NCBI GenBank assembly: GCA_002412765.1
Contig: DHVR01000032.1
Location: 4,637 to 68,636 of the forward strand
Length of the DNA stretch: 64,000 bases
Direction of reading: 5' to 3'
DNA from: Leptolinea sp. UBA5203
GTDB lineage: Bacteria > Chloroflexota > Anaerolineae > Anaerolineales > Anaerolineaceae
Below, piece after piece: positions 14,785-22,272 of the stretch. The stretch's first letter is position 1. Each line of letters starts with the position of its first letter. Made by a program: the position numbers and the translations under genes. The notes below the pieces were generated by a model. It saw only the letters and a program-made list of their open reading frames with translations. It was not told where the DNA came from and did not search any database.

Positions 14785-15585
14785 ATGATGGAATATCAGA
14801 TTGGGGATTTCGCCACCATTAGCCGGCTCAGCGTGAAGACTTTGCGCTATTATCATGAGATCGGCCTGCTTCTGCCCAGCCGCGTGGACCGCTTCAGCGG
14901 CTACCGTTATTTTAATGAGGCCAGTTTGGCGCGTGTGCGTTCCATCCAACAATTAAAAGCCCTGAATTTTTCGCTGATGGAGATCCATGAGATTTTATCC
15001 AACGGCGTAGAGCCGGAAGCGATCCGCATGAAAATGCGCGATAAGCTCAACGAAGTGGATCAGCAAATCGAGAATTTTCAGGAAGTGCGGGATCGGCTGC
15101 ACCAGTATCTGGCGAAGGCTGCCCTGCCCTTGCTCCAACCCAACCCCATCCGCGAAGTTTATTTACAACAGCAATTAATCGCCTCCATTCGCTTCATCGG
15201 CGAGTATCAGGAGTTGAATCAGCAAATCCCGCTCTTGATGCAAACCTGCGGACAGTTCGTCTGTGGGGCTCCCTTCTCGTTGTATTACGATCCTGAGCCT
15301 ATGGCAGAGGGCGCGGATATTGAAATCTGTTTACCGGTATGCGAACCGGTGGTGGGCGGTCCGGTGCAAAGCCGTCTGCTTCCCGGCGGACGCGCGCTGA
15401 CCATCCTGCACGAAGGTGCGTATGATCAAATCTCCATTTCCTATCAGGCCGTGGTGGACTACCTGCACAGTCAAAAACTCACTCCTCTTTACCCCTCGCG
15501 CGAGATGTATTTAACCGGAGGTAATCCGCAAAGTCCGCAGGAAAGTGAAAACTATAAAACAGAAATTCAGTTTCTGGTGGCATGA
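14785..15585 (+). CDS. MerR-family transcriptional regulator with GyrI-like effector domain
   Basis: The N-terminus is a MerR winged helix (YQIGDFATISRLSVKTLRYY, then EIGLLLPSRVDRFSGYRYF), followed by the dimer coiled coil (~80-115) and a GyrI-like/BmrR-type ligand domain (ICLPVCEPVVGG, then GGRALTILHEGAYDQI with the conserved Glu region). Such regulators activate promoters with 19-bp spacers after binding hydrophobic or cationic drugs. The 19-bp promoter in front of the BtrH-like gene is the likely target. The frame opens at 14623, but the upstream part is repeat sequence and the HTH begins only at 14785/14788. Ribosome site weak. Confidence 0.9.
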   Translation: MMEYQIGDFATISRLSVKTLRYYHEIGLLLPSRVDRFSGYRYFNEASLARVRSIQQLKALNFSLMEIHEILSNGVEPEAIRMKMRDKLNEVDQQIENFQEVRDRLHQYLAKAALPLLQPNPIREVYLQQQLIASIRFIGEYQELNQQIPLLMQTCGQFVCGAPFSLYYDPEPMAEGADIEICLPVCEPVVGGPVQSRLLPGGRALTILHEGAYDQISISYQAVVDYLHSQKLTPLYPSREMYLTGGNPQSPQESENYKTEIQFLVA

Positions 15586-15631
15586 TCTTGAGGGTCTGGC
15601 CAATATTTTTTCAGCACTCCAATTAAAACTA

Positions 15632-15660
15632 TTGACATCACATAAGATGTGATATATGAT
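15632..15660 (+). promoter_or_regulatory. promoter and operator of the toxin-antitoxin pair
   Basis: TTGACA (15632-15637) and TATGAT (15655-15660) are 17 bp apart. Between them lies a perfect inverted repeat ATCACAT-AAG-ATGTGAT (15637-15653). A ribbon-helix-helix antitoxin binding there would block RNA polymerase, so the pair is probably autoregulated. Confidence 0.85.
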
Positions 15661-15683
15661 GTTAATAATCAAGGAGCCAGAAA

Positions 15684-16079
15684 ATGACACGCTATGCCCT
15701 GAATTTACCCGTAGCCTTAAAACGCGAAGCGGAAGCCTTAGCTGAGCAGCAAGGCATTTCCTTAAATCAATTTATTATGTGGTCGGTCTCTGAAAAAGTA
15801 AGTGCCTTAAAGCAGGAACTGGATGATCCCGACTTCCCCGGCATAACCTTTCGACGCGGTGCATCTGGCTGGGTGACGCCGGTTCTGCGCGGCACCGGGA
15901 TTCGCGTTCAGACATTAGTCGTAGATAGCCAAAGCGGATTGACTTGCGAGCAAATTGCCAGCGAATACGAGTTAAAACCGGAACGCATCCGTGAAGCCCA
16001 GGCCTTCTATCATGCCCATCGCCCCGAAATTGATGCCAGCATTCTGGCTGAAAAGCAAATAGAAGAGAAGCGTGCCTAG
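15684..16079 (+). CDS. antitoxin: RHH N-terminus plus DUF433 domain
   Basis: The first ~45 residues form a ribbon-helix-helix-like DNA-binding segment (RYALNLPVALKREAEALAEQ, then GISLNQFI). Residues ~60-131 are a DUF433 domain (PVLRGTGIRVQTLV, then TCEQIASEYELKPERIREAQ). DUF433 proteins pair with DUF5615 PIN-like proteins as a proposed toxin-antitoxin system. AAGGAG precedes the ATG by seven bases, and the promoter upstream carries a dyad operator. The last eight bases overlap the toxin frame, which starts with GTG. Confidence 0.9.
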   Translation: MTRYALNLPVALKREAEALAEQQGISLNQFIMWSVSEKVSALKQELDDPDFPGITFRRGASGWVTPVLRGTGIRVQTLVVDSQSGLTCEQIASEYELKPERIREAQAFYHAHRPEIDASILAEKQIEEKRA

Positions 16080-16423
16080 TCCCCGGCTGCATATGGATGC
16101 CGATACTTCGCGAGTGACCCTTTGGCGTGCTTTATGTGAACGCGGTCATGATGTCACGCGGACTCCCACCCCTTGGATGGGATTGGATGCCACAGATATT
16201 CAACAACTGCTGGGAGCAACAGCCCAGGGCCGCTGCATTTTCACCTTCAACGTCCGTGATTTTATAGCCCTGGCACTTAACTACCCGCACCATGGGGGGG
16301 ATTATCCTTTCAACTCAAAAACCTTACCCTGTTGTACTAAAGGCTCTTGATAAATTGTTGACAGAGACTAAAGCAGAGGATTGGCCTGGTCAAGTACGTT
16401 GGTTGAACGATTGGATGGCATAA
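16072..16423 (+). pseudogene. DUF5615 PIN-like toxin, frameshifted in a G7 tract
   Basis: The frame begins PRLHMDADTSRVTLWRALCERG, then RGHDVTRTPTPWMGLDATD with FTFNVRDFIALA, the DUF5615 pattern with acidic PIN-like residues (D9, D11). At 16294-16300 there are seven Gs. Reading straight on gives a stop at 16350, but one base fewer restores GGIILSTQKPYPVVLKALD and a natural stop at 16421-16423, about 117 residues in total. The gene is therefore broken by a +1 shift, or the tract is miscounted or phase-variable. Start GTG overlapping the antitoxin. Confidence 0.85.
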
Positions 16424-16476
16424 ATCTCTCAGGATTGCTGCCCATTTCCCCTTGCGTGCAAATAAAAAGCGTTTGT

Positions 16477-16484
16477 GGTATACT
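16477..16484 (+). promoter_or_regulatory. extended -10 promoter of the DEAD-box helicase
   Basis: TGGTATACT supplies a TG-N extended -10 with TATACT at 16479-16484. There is no good -35 box at 17 bp. Transcription would start near 16491, leaving a leader of about 170 nt. Confidence 0.65.
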
Positions 16485-16524
16485 GGAACCTGTCGAAGTT
16501 GAATCAATATACTTTTTCAACGGG

Positions 16525-16544
16525 CCAGGGATTTCCCTGGTTTT
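16525..16544 (+). terminator. terminator-like hairpin inside the helicase leader
   Basis: CCAGGG (16525-16530) pairs with CCCTGG (16535-16540) around ATTT, then TTTTATT. It stands ~35 nt after the predicted start, well before the gene, so it may act as an attenuator or cold-responsive switch. Confidence 0.6.
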
Positions 16545-16573
16545 ATTATGTCAAAATTCCGCTCTTGATCATT

Positions 16574-16650
16574 AATGGTGTATCCCGCTTGGCGGGGCTA
16601 AGGAGCGGGCACGGCTGGAAATCCCGGCCATGAAATCAGCACGCACCATT
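16574..16650 (+). ncRNA. structured 5' UTR element of the DEAD-box helicase mRNA
   Basis: A closing stem AATGGTG/CACCATT (16574-16580 with 16644-16650) encloses two hairpins: CCCGC-TTG-GCGGG (16584-16596) and GGCTGG-AAATC-CCGGCC (16613-16629). The element ends 13 bases before the start codon and could mask the ribosome site. I recognise no Rfam family. Confidence 0.55.
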
Positions 16651-16663
16651 CAAGGATATTTAA

Positions 16664-17893
16664 GTGAGTTTTGATACTTTTTCATTCCACCCGCAGATTA
16701 ATGCGGGCATTACTTCCGCTGGCTACAGCTCCCCTACCCCCATCCAATCCCAAACTATCCCCGCCATTCTTAATGGAACGGACGTTTTAGGCCTGGCTCA
16801 AACCGGCACCGGGAAGACCGCTGCCTTTGTGCTCCCAATTCTGGAGCGCTTGATGAAAGGCCCCCGCGGCAAATTGCGCGCCCTGATTCTAGCCCCCACC
16901 CGCGAACTGGCTGAACAAACCCATACCGCCATCACCCAACTGGGCAAACAGACCGGCTTGCGCAGCATCACCGTTTACGGTGGTGTGAGCGCCCAGCCCC
17001 AGATCAAGAATCTGAAAATGGGCGTGGATATTGTCGTCGCCTGCCCTGGACGCCTGCTGGATCTGAAAGAACAGCGCGCGATCAACCTTTCCAATATTGA
17101 AATTTTAGTACTCGATGAAGCGGATCATATGTTTGACATGGGCTTTTTGCCCTCCATCCGCCGCATCATCGACTGCCTGCCTGAAAAACGACAGACCCTG
17201 CTCTTCTCGGCAACCATGCCGAATGAAATCCGCAACCTGGCCAAGGAAATGTTATACAGCCCGGTGACCGTGGAAATCAGCATCACCACCCCCATTGATA
17301 CCATCAGCCACGTTCTCTACCCGGTGGACCAACTGCGCAAAGTGGAAATGCTGCTGCACCTTTTGGGGGATAGCGGTGACGGTCAGGTGCTGGTCTTTAC
17401 CCGCACCAAGCACCGCGCCAAGAAACTGGCTCTGCAATTGATCCATGCCGGACATTCCGCCACCTCGCTGCAGGGGAATCTTTCCCAAAGCCAGCGGGAT
17501 GCCGCCATGGGCGCCTTCCGCAAGGGACGCGTGAGAATCATGGTCGCCACGGATATCGCCGCTCGCGGTATTGATGTCTCCCGGGTTTCGCATGTGATCA
17601 ATTTTGACGTGCCGGACACCGCGGACGCTTACACGCACCGCACCGGCCGTACCGGCCGCATGGAAAATTTGGGCATGGCCCTTTCCCTGGTCACCCAGGA
17701 AGATTTGCCGATCATTCGCACCATCGAACGCGTGATGGGGATGGATCTGGAACGCCGCAAGGTGACAGGTTTTGAGACCACGCTGAACTATGCCCCCAGC
17801 GCCCAGGTGAAACGCGAACCCCCGCGTCCCCGCCCTCAAAACGGGAATAGCAACAACAATAATCGTTCCCGCTCTTATGCCGGAAATCGGTAG
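16664..17893 (+). CDS. DEAD-box ATP-dependent RNA helicase
   Basis: All family motifs are present in order: Q motif (YSSPTPIQSQ), motif I (AQTGTGKTAA), Ia (PTRELAEQ), II (DEAD), III (SAT), IV-V (VLVFTRTK, ATDIAARGID) and VI (HRTGRTGR). The core is followed by a short basic, Asn/Arg-rich tail (RPRPQNGN, then NRSRSYAGNR) that would bind RNA non-specifically. At 409 aa it is of the RhlE/CshA-like minimal type. Translation starts at GTG (16664) with AAGGAT upstream. A 170-nt structured leader suggests cold or autogenous control. It unwinds short RNA duplexes in ribosome assembly or decay. Confidence 0.94.
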   Translation: MSFDTFSFHPQINAGITSAGYSSPTPIQSQTIPAILNGTDVLGLAQTGTGKTAAFVLPILERLMKGPRGKLRALILAPTRELAEQTHTAITQLGKQTGLRSITVYGGVSAQPQIKNLKMGVDIVVACPGRLLDLKEQRAINLSNIEILVLDEADHMFDMGFLPSIRRIIDCLPEKRQTLLFSATMPNEIRNLAKEMLYSPVTVEISITTPIDTISHVLYPVDQLRKVEMLLHLLGDSGDGQVLVFTRTKHRAKKLALQLIHAGHSATSLQGNLSQSQRDAAMGAFRKGRVRIMVATDIAARGIDVSRVSHVINFDVPDTADAYTHRTGRTGRMENLGMALSLVTQEDLPIIRTIERVMGMDLERRKVTGFETTLNYAPSAQVKREPPRPRPQNGNSNNNNRSRSYAGNR

Positions 17894-17903
17894 AGAAAAT
17901 CAG

Positions 17904-17931
17904 AACCGCTCATCCCCTTGGATGGGCGGTT
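17904..17931 (+). terminator. terminator of the DEAD-box helicase gene
   Basis: AACCGCTCATCC pairs with GGATGGGCGGTT (one G-T pair) around CCTT, followed by a run of Ts, ten bases after the stop. Confidence 0.9.
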
Positions 17932-17980
17932 TTTTGTGGGGGAAATTCAGGAGCTGTGTTGGACTGGCTGAAGCCAGGGT

Positions 17981-18928
17981 TTATTGATGCATCGCAAAAT
18001 AGACCAGGAAGATCCCGATGGAAATCATGGTATGCAAAACCAATACATTATTGATGTACTGTTTCTCTTCCGATTCCAAATTGGCCCGGGTATAGAGGGG
18101 CAGGATGAAAGGCGGCGGCAGAATGAGCAGGGTGAAAAGCGCGGTCTCAAAGATTTTTTCCAGCCCCAGGCTTGACCTGATCAGGAAATGATTGAGCATT
18201 AACGCCAGCGGGATGAGCAAGCCCAGGCGCAGCACAACAACGGCAGCAGCTTTGCCTAAGCCGGTCTGATTAATTTGAATCCCGTAGCCTACGACAATCA
18301 AAATCAAAGGGACGGCTAAATCCCCCAGAAATTCCAGGGTCTTCATCACCCCGCCAACCAGTGGAACCTGAATCAGGTTCTTTTGAACGCCAAGAAGGTT
18401 TAAGCCAATGCCAGCCAGGATGGCCAGCACCACTGGCGTGGAAAAAAATGTCCATAGGATCATTTTTGGGTTTTGAGAGCCATCCCGTTTAATCAAGAGC
18501 AGGGGCAGGAAGACAAACCAGATGAAGATTTCATGGCCGAGGTCAACCACGGCAATCACCCCGATCTTCTCCAGCCCGTAGGCGGCGCCAAACAGACTTA
18601 CCCCTAACATTCCGTATTCAAATCCGGTGATTAAATAAGGGAAATAAGCCACCTGGGGAAAAAATTTCCGGCCAAGGACCTTTCCAAGCAGGAATAGCAG
18701 GATACAAAGCAAAAATACCATGCCAAAAATGATGGCATAAACCCATTTCATTTCTATTGTCAAGAAGGAGGCAAACAGGATCGCCGGCAGGGCGAAGCTG
18801 ACAATCATCTTGCGGATATCTTCGATGGTGGTTTCCGCGAGAAATTTCTTGTGCTGAATCCATCCGCCCAAGGCGAGCAGCAAGAGAATGGGCAGGACTT
18901 GATTGAGGATGAGGCTGGTTTGTTCCAT
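17981..18928 (-). CDS. AEC-family (auxin efflux carrier-like) permease
   Basis: A 315-aa integral membrane protein with about ten hydrophobic segments in two five-helix halves. The N-terminus LNQVLPILLLLALGGWIQ and the SFALPAILFASFLTIEM segment are typical of AEC permeases, which export or import organic acids such as malate or malonate. Length matches the family. It is separated from the helicase by a terminator and has no co-directional partner, so its substrate is not indicated. Start ATG at 18928. Confidence 0.88.
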   Translation of the reverse strand: MEQTSLILNQVLPILLLLALGGWIQHKKFLAETTIEDIRKMIVSFALPAILFASFLTIEMKWVYAIIFGMVFLLCILLFLLGKVLGRKFFPQVAYFPYLITGFEYGMLGVSLFGAAYGLEKIGVIAVVDLGHEIFIWFVFLPLLLIKRDGSQNPKMILWTFFSTPVVLAILAGIGLNLLGVQKNLIQVPLVGGVMKTLEFLGDLAVPLILIVVGYGIQINQTGLGKAAAVVVLRLGLLIPLALMLNHFLIRSSLGLEKIFETALFTLLILPPPFILPLYTRANLESEEKQYINNVLVLHTMISIGIFLVYFAMHQ

Positions 18929-19084
18929 AAGGGTAAGGTAGGTCTCCAGGGATAAAATCCGGGTGCTTCAGGTGTGGCGTTTGGACAAGCCGACTTAATG
19001 ATTATGGCACGAAAGTTGGAAAATTGGGGGGAATAGACAGGTAAATTGCTTAGATGAAGGGAGTTGAGTAGGGAGTATAAAAAT

Positions 19085-19109
19085 CTGGACTTGAACCAAG
19101 AACCTAGCG
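19085..19109 (-). repeat. inverted fragment of the tRNA-Asn 3' region
   Basis: On the minus strand this reads CGCTAGGTTCTTGGTTCAAG then TCCAG, identical to the tRNA-Asn anticodon-stem/T-arm segment apart from two substitutions. It lies ~6.8 kb from the tRNA, at the edge of an AT-rich island, and looks like a remnant attachment site. Confidence 0.7.
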
Positions 19110-19187
19110 CAAGGTAAAACGGTTCAGGGGGGTAGATATATCATAAAAAAAGCAATCGATGCATGGTTTTATTTAAATCATGGCTAA

Positions 19188-20024
19188 CTATGGAGTACTC
19201 ATATTGGCTAAAAATACTTCAATGCCTAATTTCGTTATATTTCTATCTTCATCAATATAACCACAGCCTATAGCATCATTAATCCATTCAGTAGGATAAT
19301 CATCCAACGTTTTTAAGAAATGCAACTGTATCTTTTTTTTAGAATTAGGAAGTCCTACCACATTTTTATCACGATTTATCCTTTTTAGGAAATAACTAAT
19401 TACTTCGGGCTCTTTAAATTGTGAGGTTCCACGGCGGCGAGATTCTTCAATCTTTGATTGCAATTTGTTCATAGTATTTCGGACAGTATCCAATTCTCGG
19501 TCCTTTTCCATTAAGGAAGTAAGAATACTATGTTTTTCTTCCGCCTGTAATTCTGCTCGTTTCGCCAAATCCTCAATAATTTTATCTCTCTCCATAATAA
19601 CTTTTTGTAATTCTTTTTCCTCTTTCTCGATTTCTTTTTTAGTTGAAGTTTCTGATGATGGAGTTTGATATATTTTGTCCCTTATTCCGCTATATCCTTC
19701 GTCTAGGTGTTTTAATCTTTCTCCAAAACCAGCTTCGATGCGACCAAGGATAATAGAAATATCCTTGGTGAATTTGTATGTATTGTCATAAAAAAGATTA
19801 GAAGTATCTGTCGCTTTGTAATAAAACATAACAGCTAACATGATAGAAAATATAGCCAAAATTACAGATAGTAAATCAGAGAAATCAAAATTGGATAGGT
19901 CAATTGGTGTTGAAATTAATTTATAGAGGATAACACCTACGACAGATAATATTACAATGACCTTCGTCAATAAGTTAATAATAACTATTATTGAATATTC
20001 TTTATTTTCATTATCTTCTCTCAT
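19188..20024 (-). CDS. hypothetical membrane-anchored coiled-coil protein
   Basis: Two hydrophobic segments near the N-terminus (IIVIINLLTKVIVILSVVGV and LLSVILAIFSIMLAVMFYY) are followed by a long charged coiled coil (~120-200) and a globular C-terminal part of about 80 residues that ends with a winged-helix-like stretch (YPTEWINDAIGCGYIDEDRN). The ATG at 20024 has GGAGG five bases upstream, so I prefer it to the frame opening at 20036. The gene is strongly AT-rich compared with its neighbours and sits next to a tRNA remnant and a pseudogene, which suggests recent transfer. I do not recognise the family. Confidence 0.75.
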   Translation of the reverse strand: MREDNENKEYSIIVIINLLTKVIVILSVVGVILYKLISTPIDLSNFDFSDLLSVILAIFSIMLAVMFYYKATDTSNLFYDNTYKFTKDISIILGRIEAGFGERLKHLDEGYSGIRDKIYQTPSSETSTKKEIEKEEKELQKVIMERDKIIEDLAKRAELQAEEKHSILTSLMEKDRELDTVRNTMNKLQSKIEESRRRGTSQFKEPEVISYFLKRINRDKNVVGLPNSKKKIQLHFLKTLDDYPTEWINDAIGCGYIDEDRNITKLGIEVFLANMSTP

Positions 20025-20123
20025 ACTATCCTCCAAAAATTCTTACGTTGAAATTACCATTAAGTATTTAATGGTAATTTCGAATATTTCGCTACTTACT
20101 TTATAACTGGTTATCGAAAACAA

Positions 20124-20489
20124 TTAACTCATAGCATTTTTCATTAATTCAGAAATAATTTGAGTTGCAATTTTTATAACTATGTCAATAGTATATGAGC
20201 CTACTTTTTTCAACACAATTTTTGTATTAATCCAAACTTCATCAGACCGAACAGCATCTAAATATTAATATCCTTTCCAAGTAATGCAATTAATCAAACC
20301 AGATTTCGATTGAGAATAAAGTTCAATTAAATTAGCTTCATGCATCAATTTTAGATGACTCTTAATAATTTCATTATTGAATTCTGATAAACCTAATGCT
20401 TCAGGTGATAGCGATAAATTATCATTTGTGTCAGTGTTTGATTCAATTTGTAGAAGAATTGACCTTATCAAATCTAAGTCTCGTTTCAT
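20124..20489 (-). pseudogene. DUF2513 protein with an internal stop codon
   Basis: The first part (MKRDLDLIRSILLQIES, then HLKLMHEANLIELYS, then ITWKGY) is a standard DUF2513 N-terminus. A TAA at 20265-20267 interrupts it, but the same frame continues YLDAVRSDEVWINTKIVLKK, then VGSYTIDIVIKIA, to a proper stop at 20124. Intact relatives have G-H-E-[YF]-L-D here, so GAA to TAA is a single nonsense change. The full frame is 122 codons. DUF2513 genes are common in mobile elements and have no settled function. Composition is AT-rich like the neighbour at 19188. Confidence 0.85.
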
Positions 20490-20950
20490 TACTTAAAAAT
20501 CCTTATTTGATAATACATTCAAATAATTCCAGTTATCAAAGCAATAATTAAAAATAAAATGGATCTAAAGTCTTCCCTGTCTAACCGTCCCACCTGTATT
20601 CAAAATCAATAAATTTATGGATCCCCTTGGTTAAATTTAGTCGTTTAATTAGTTTACACTGAACAGATATAAATAAACAACCGGTTCGGCGTTATATTTT
20701 AATGGTTTTAAATGCCCGTGGATTTACACCTTGTAGGGGTTTAGCATCCGGAAAATCGTAAGAATATCAAGGATATGCTCGGATGCTAAACCCTTGCACC
20801 GGATGGAAACCGTCCAGGTCCGTACGACGGCTTCGTTTGCTTCCACCCATTGGGAGGGGAAACCCGTAAAATCACAAAAAGCCTGTTTGTTGGCATGTCA
20901 GACTGGCTACTTGGCCGGCGTACTGGTGGGCAGGCGACCCACCCTGCCTG
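20490..20950. other. intergenic region with two repeat elements
   Basis: An inverted repeat GTAGGGGTTTAGCATCCG (20733-20750) with CGGATGCTAAACCCTTGC (20780-20797), and a GGTGGG-N7-CCCACC hairpin (20925-20948) related to the GTAGGGTGGG family, are the only structures seen. No gene is visible. Confidence 0.7.
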
Positions 20951-21343
20951 CTATCGTTTGCTAGGTATGACTGGCTTAAGAAGAAAACGAGTATCAGAGA
21001 AATAGGATGTAAGGCTTCCTGCCAAATACATCAGGATGTCCATCCAACTGAAGCTGTTCCCGATCAGAATACTCAGCAAACTTCCGCGCGGCAACCCAAG
21101 AACATCCGCGATGTGAAAAAATTGCAGGGTTTCAACCCCACAGGCAAACAAGAAAACCGAAACAGAAAGCACGATCGGTGAAATATCGCAGAAAATCTTT
21201 ACTAGATAGTAAAGTAGAATTACCACCAAAAAATCGCTCATATAAGAGCGGATAATTTCGAAAGCTGAAAACTGTGTTGCAATCAGCACTTCGGCAATGA
21301 AGAGACTCAATGTGATCAGGAAATATTTGGTTCTGAGACGCAT
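20951..21343 (-). CDS. DUF2809 family membrane protein
   Basis: A 130-aa protein with four hydrophobic helices. The signature around residues 65-80 (ACGVETLQFFHIADVLG) and the later NSFSWMDILMYLAG segment are typical of DUF2809 (YjgA-like) proteins, whose function is unknown. The length fits a complete member. It stands between two repeat elements of the GTAGGGTGGG family. Confidence 0.85.
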   Translation of the reverse strand: MRLRTKYFLITLSLFIAEVLIATQFSAFEIIRSYMSDFLVVILLYYLVKIFCDISPIVLSVSVFLFACGVETLQFFHIADVLGLPRGSLLSILIGNSFSWMDILMYLAGSLTSYFSDTRFLLKPVIPSKR

Positions 21344-21420
21344 GGACTAGAGCTCCATATGGGGAATAGTACGGGGCACGTCTGGCGTTAACCGCAGGGG
21401 GGCATTTGGTTGGAAAAGTG

Positions 21421-21444
21421 GGTGGGTCAACGACCCACCCTACC
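21421..21444 (-). repeat. single GTAGGGTGGG palindrome
   Basis: The minus strand is identical to the 24-mer at 12716-12739, which begins GGTAGGGTGGGTCGTTGACC. It is the third exact copy in the window. Confidence 0.9.
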
Positions 21445-21514
21445 GCCACTTGGATTCAATCCAAACCGATTCCAGCTAGCCAAACTTAAAGGGCAAGGTT
21501 CTGTTCTTTGGCAC

Positions 21515-22234
21515 CTACGGTACCGGCGTGCCGATCTCTGTCAGGATGTTCGAGAAGACGTTGCCAATTTGAGGCCCCATCAATGCCAGGATCGCAATCA
21601 GGCAAACAGGAATCACCAGGAAAACAATCAGGGGTAAGAGGATTGCAGACACCGCCCGTCCTGTAGTGAAACCGTGAACCGCCTTAAGCGCTCGAACCGT
21701 AAAAATCAATTGGGCAATCAGGATTCCGAAAACAATTAAACCTCCAATGCAGCTGCCGACGATGGGAATCAGGATAATTAAGGAAGCCACAGAAGAGATT
21801 ATTCCCAACGGCACAATGAACAAGGAACTAAGATAAGCCTGGGAACTGAAGCTTCCCTTCCCTCCAAAAATCTTTGCGCAAAGAAAGGTAATCGCGTTAT
21901 TCAAATAGAAGCTTATCGGAATCAGGAAAATTCCAAAACAAAACAGGTAGAGGATGGAAAATCCGGTCTTTGACATGAGTCCGGTTTGCAGACCATCTGG
22001 TGAATTAATGCTGGGGTCGATCAATCCGCCAAGCAGGGATTGAATAACGGATACGACGGTTGAGACAAACGTAAAGAGTAAGACGCCATAAAAAGTATTG
22101 GCATTACTGACTCTTGACACTTCCTTCGCAAAGAAGGACTCCGTCATTTGACCTAGCTGCATCCATAGCCCCGGGATTTCCATAAAGGGTCTGGGGGTGT
22201 TATCCGTTGTTGGGGTCTGTTCTTCTAGATTCAT
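21515..22234 (-). CDS. Yip1-domain membrane protein
   Basis: A 239-aa protein with a ~45-residue hydrophilic N-terminus followed by five hydrophobic segments in the Yip1 arrangement (FYGVLLFTFVSTVVSVIQSL, FSILYLFCFGIFLIPISFYL, AYLSSLFIVPLGIISSVASL and two more). Bacterial Yip1 proteins are common, but their role is unknown. It is a stand-alone gene 38 bp downstream of the acetyltransferase, on the same strand, so the two may be co-transcribed. Confidence 0.82.
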   Translation of the reverse strand: MNLEEQTPTTDNTPRPFMEIPGLWMQLGQMTESFFAKEVSRVSNANTFYGVLLFTFVSTVVSVIQSLLGGLIDPSINSPDGLQTGLMSKTGFSILYLFCFGIFLIPISFYLNNAITFLCAKIFGGKGSFSSQAYLSSLFIVPLGIISSVASLIILIPIVGSCIGGLIVFGILIAQLIFTVRALKAVHGFTTGRAVSAILLPLIVFLVIPVCLIAILALMGPQIGNVFSNILTEIGTPVP

Positions 22235-22272
22235 AGCTTTTCTCCTTTTGTACTTACTCTGGCTCAGTTTTT

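Noticed and set aside
17252..17839. A 195-codon minus-strand frame inside the DEAD-box helicase gene
   Set aside because: The plus strand carries all helicase motifs across the same bases, so this frame is a shadow.
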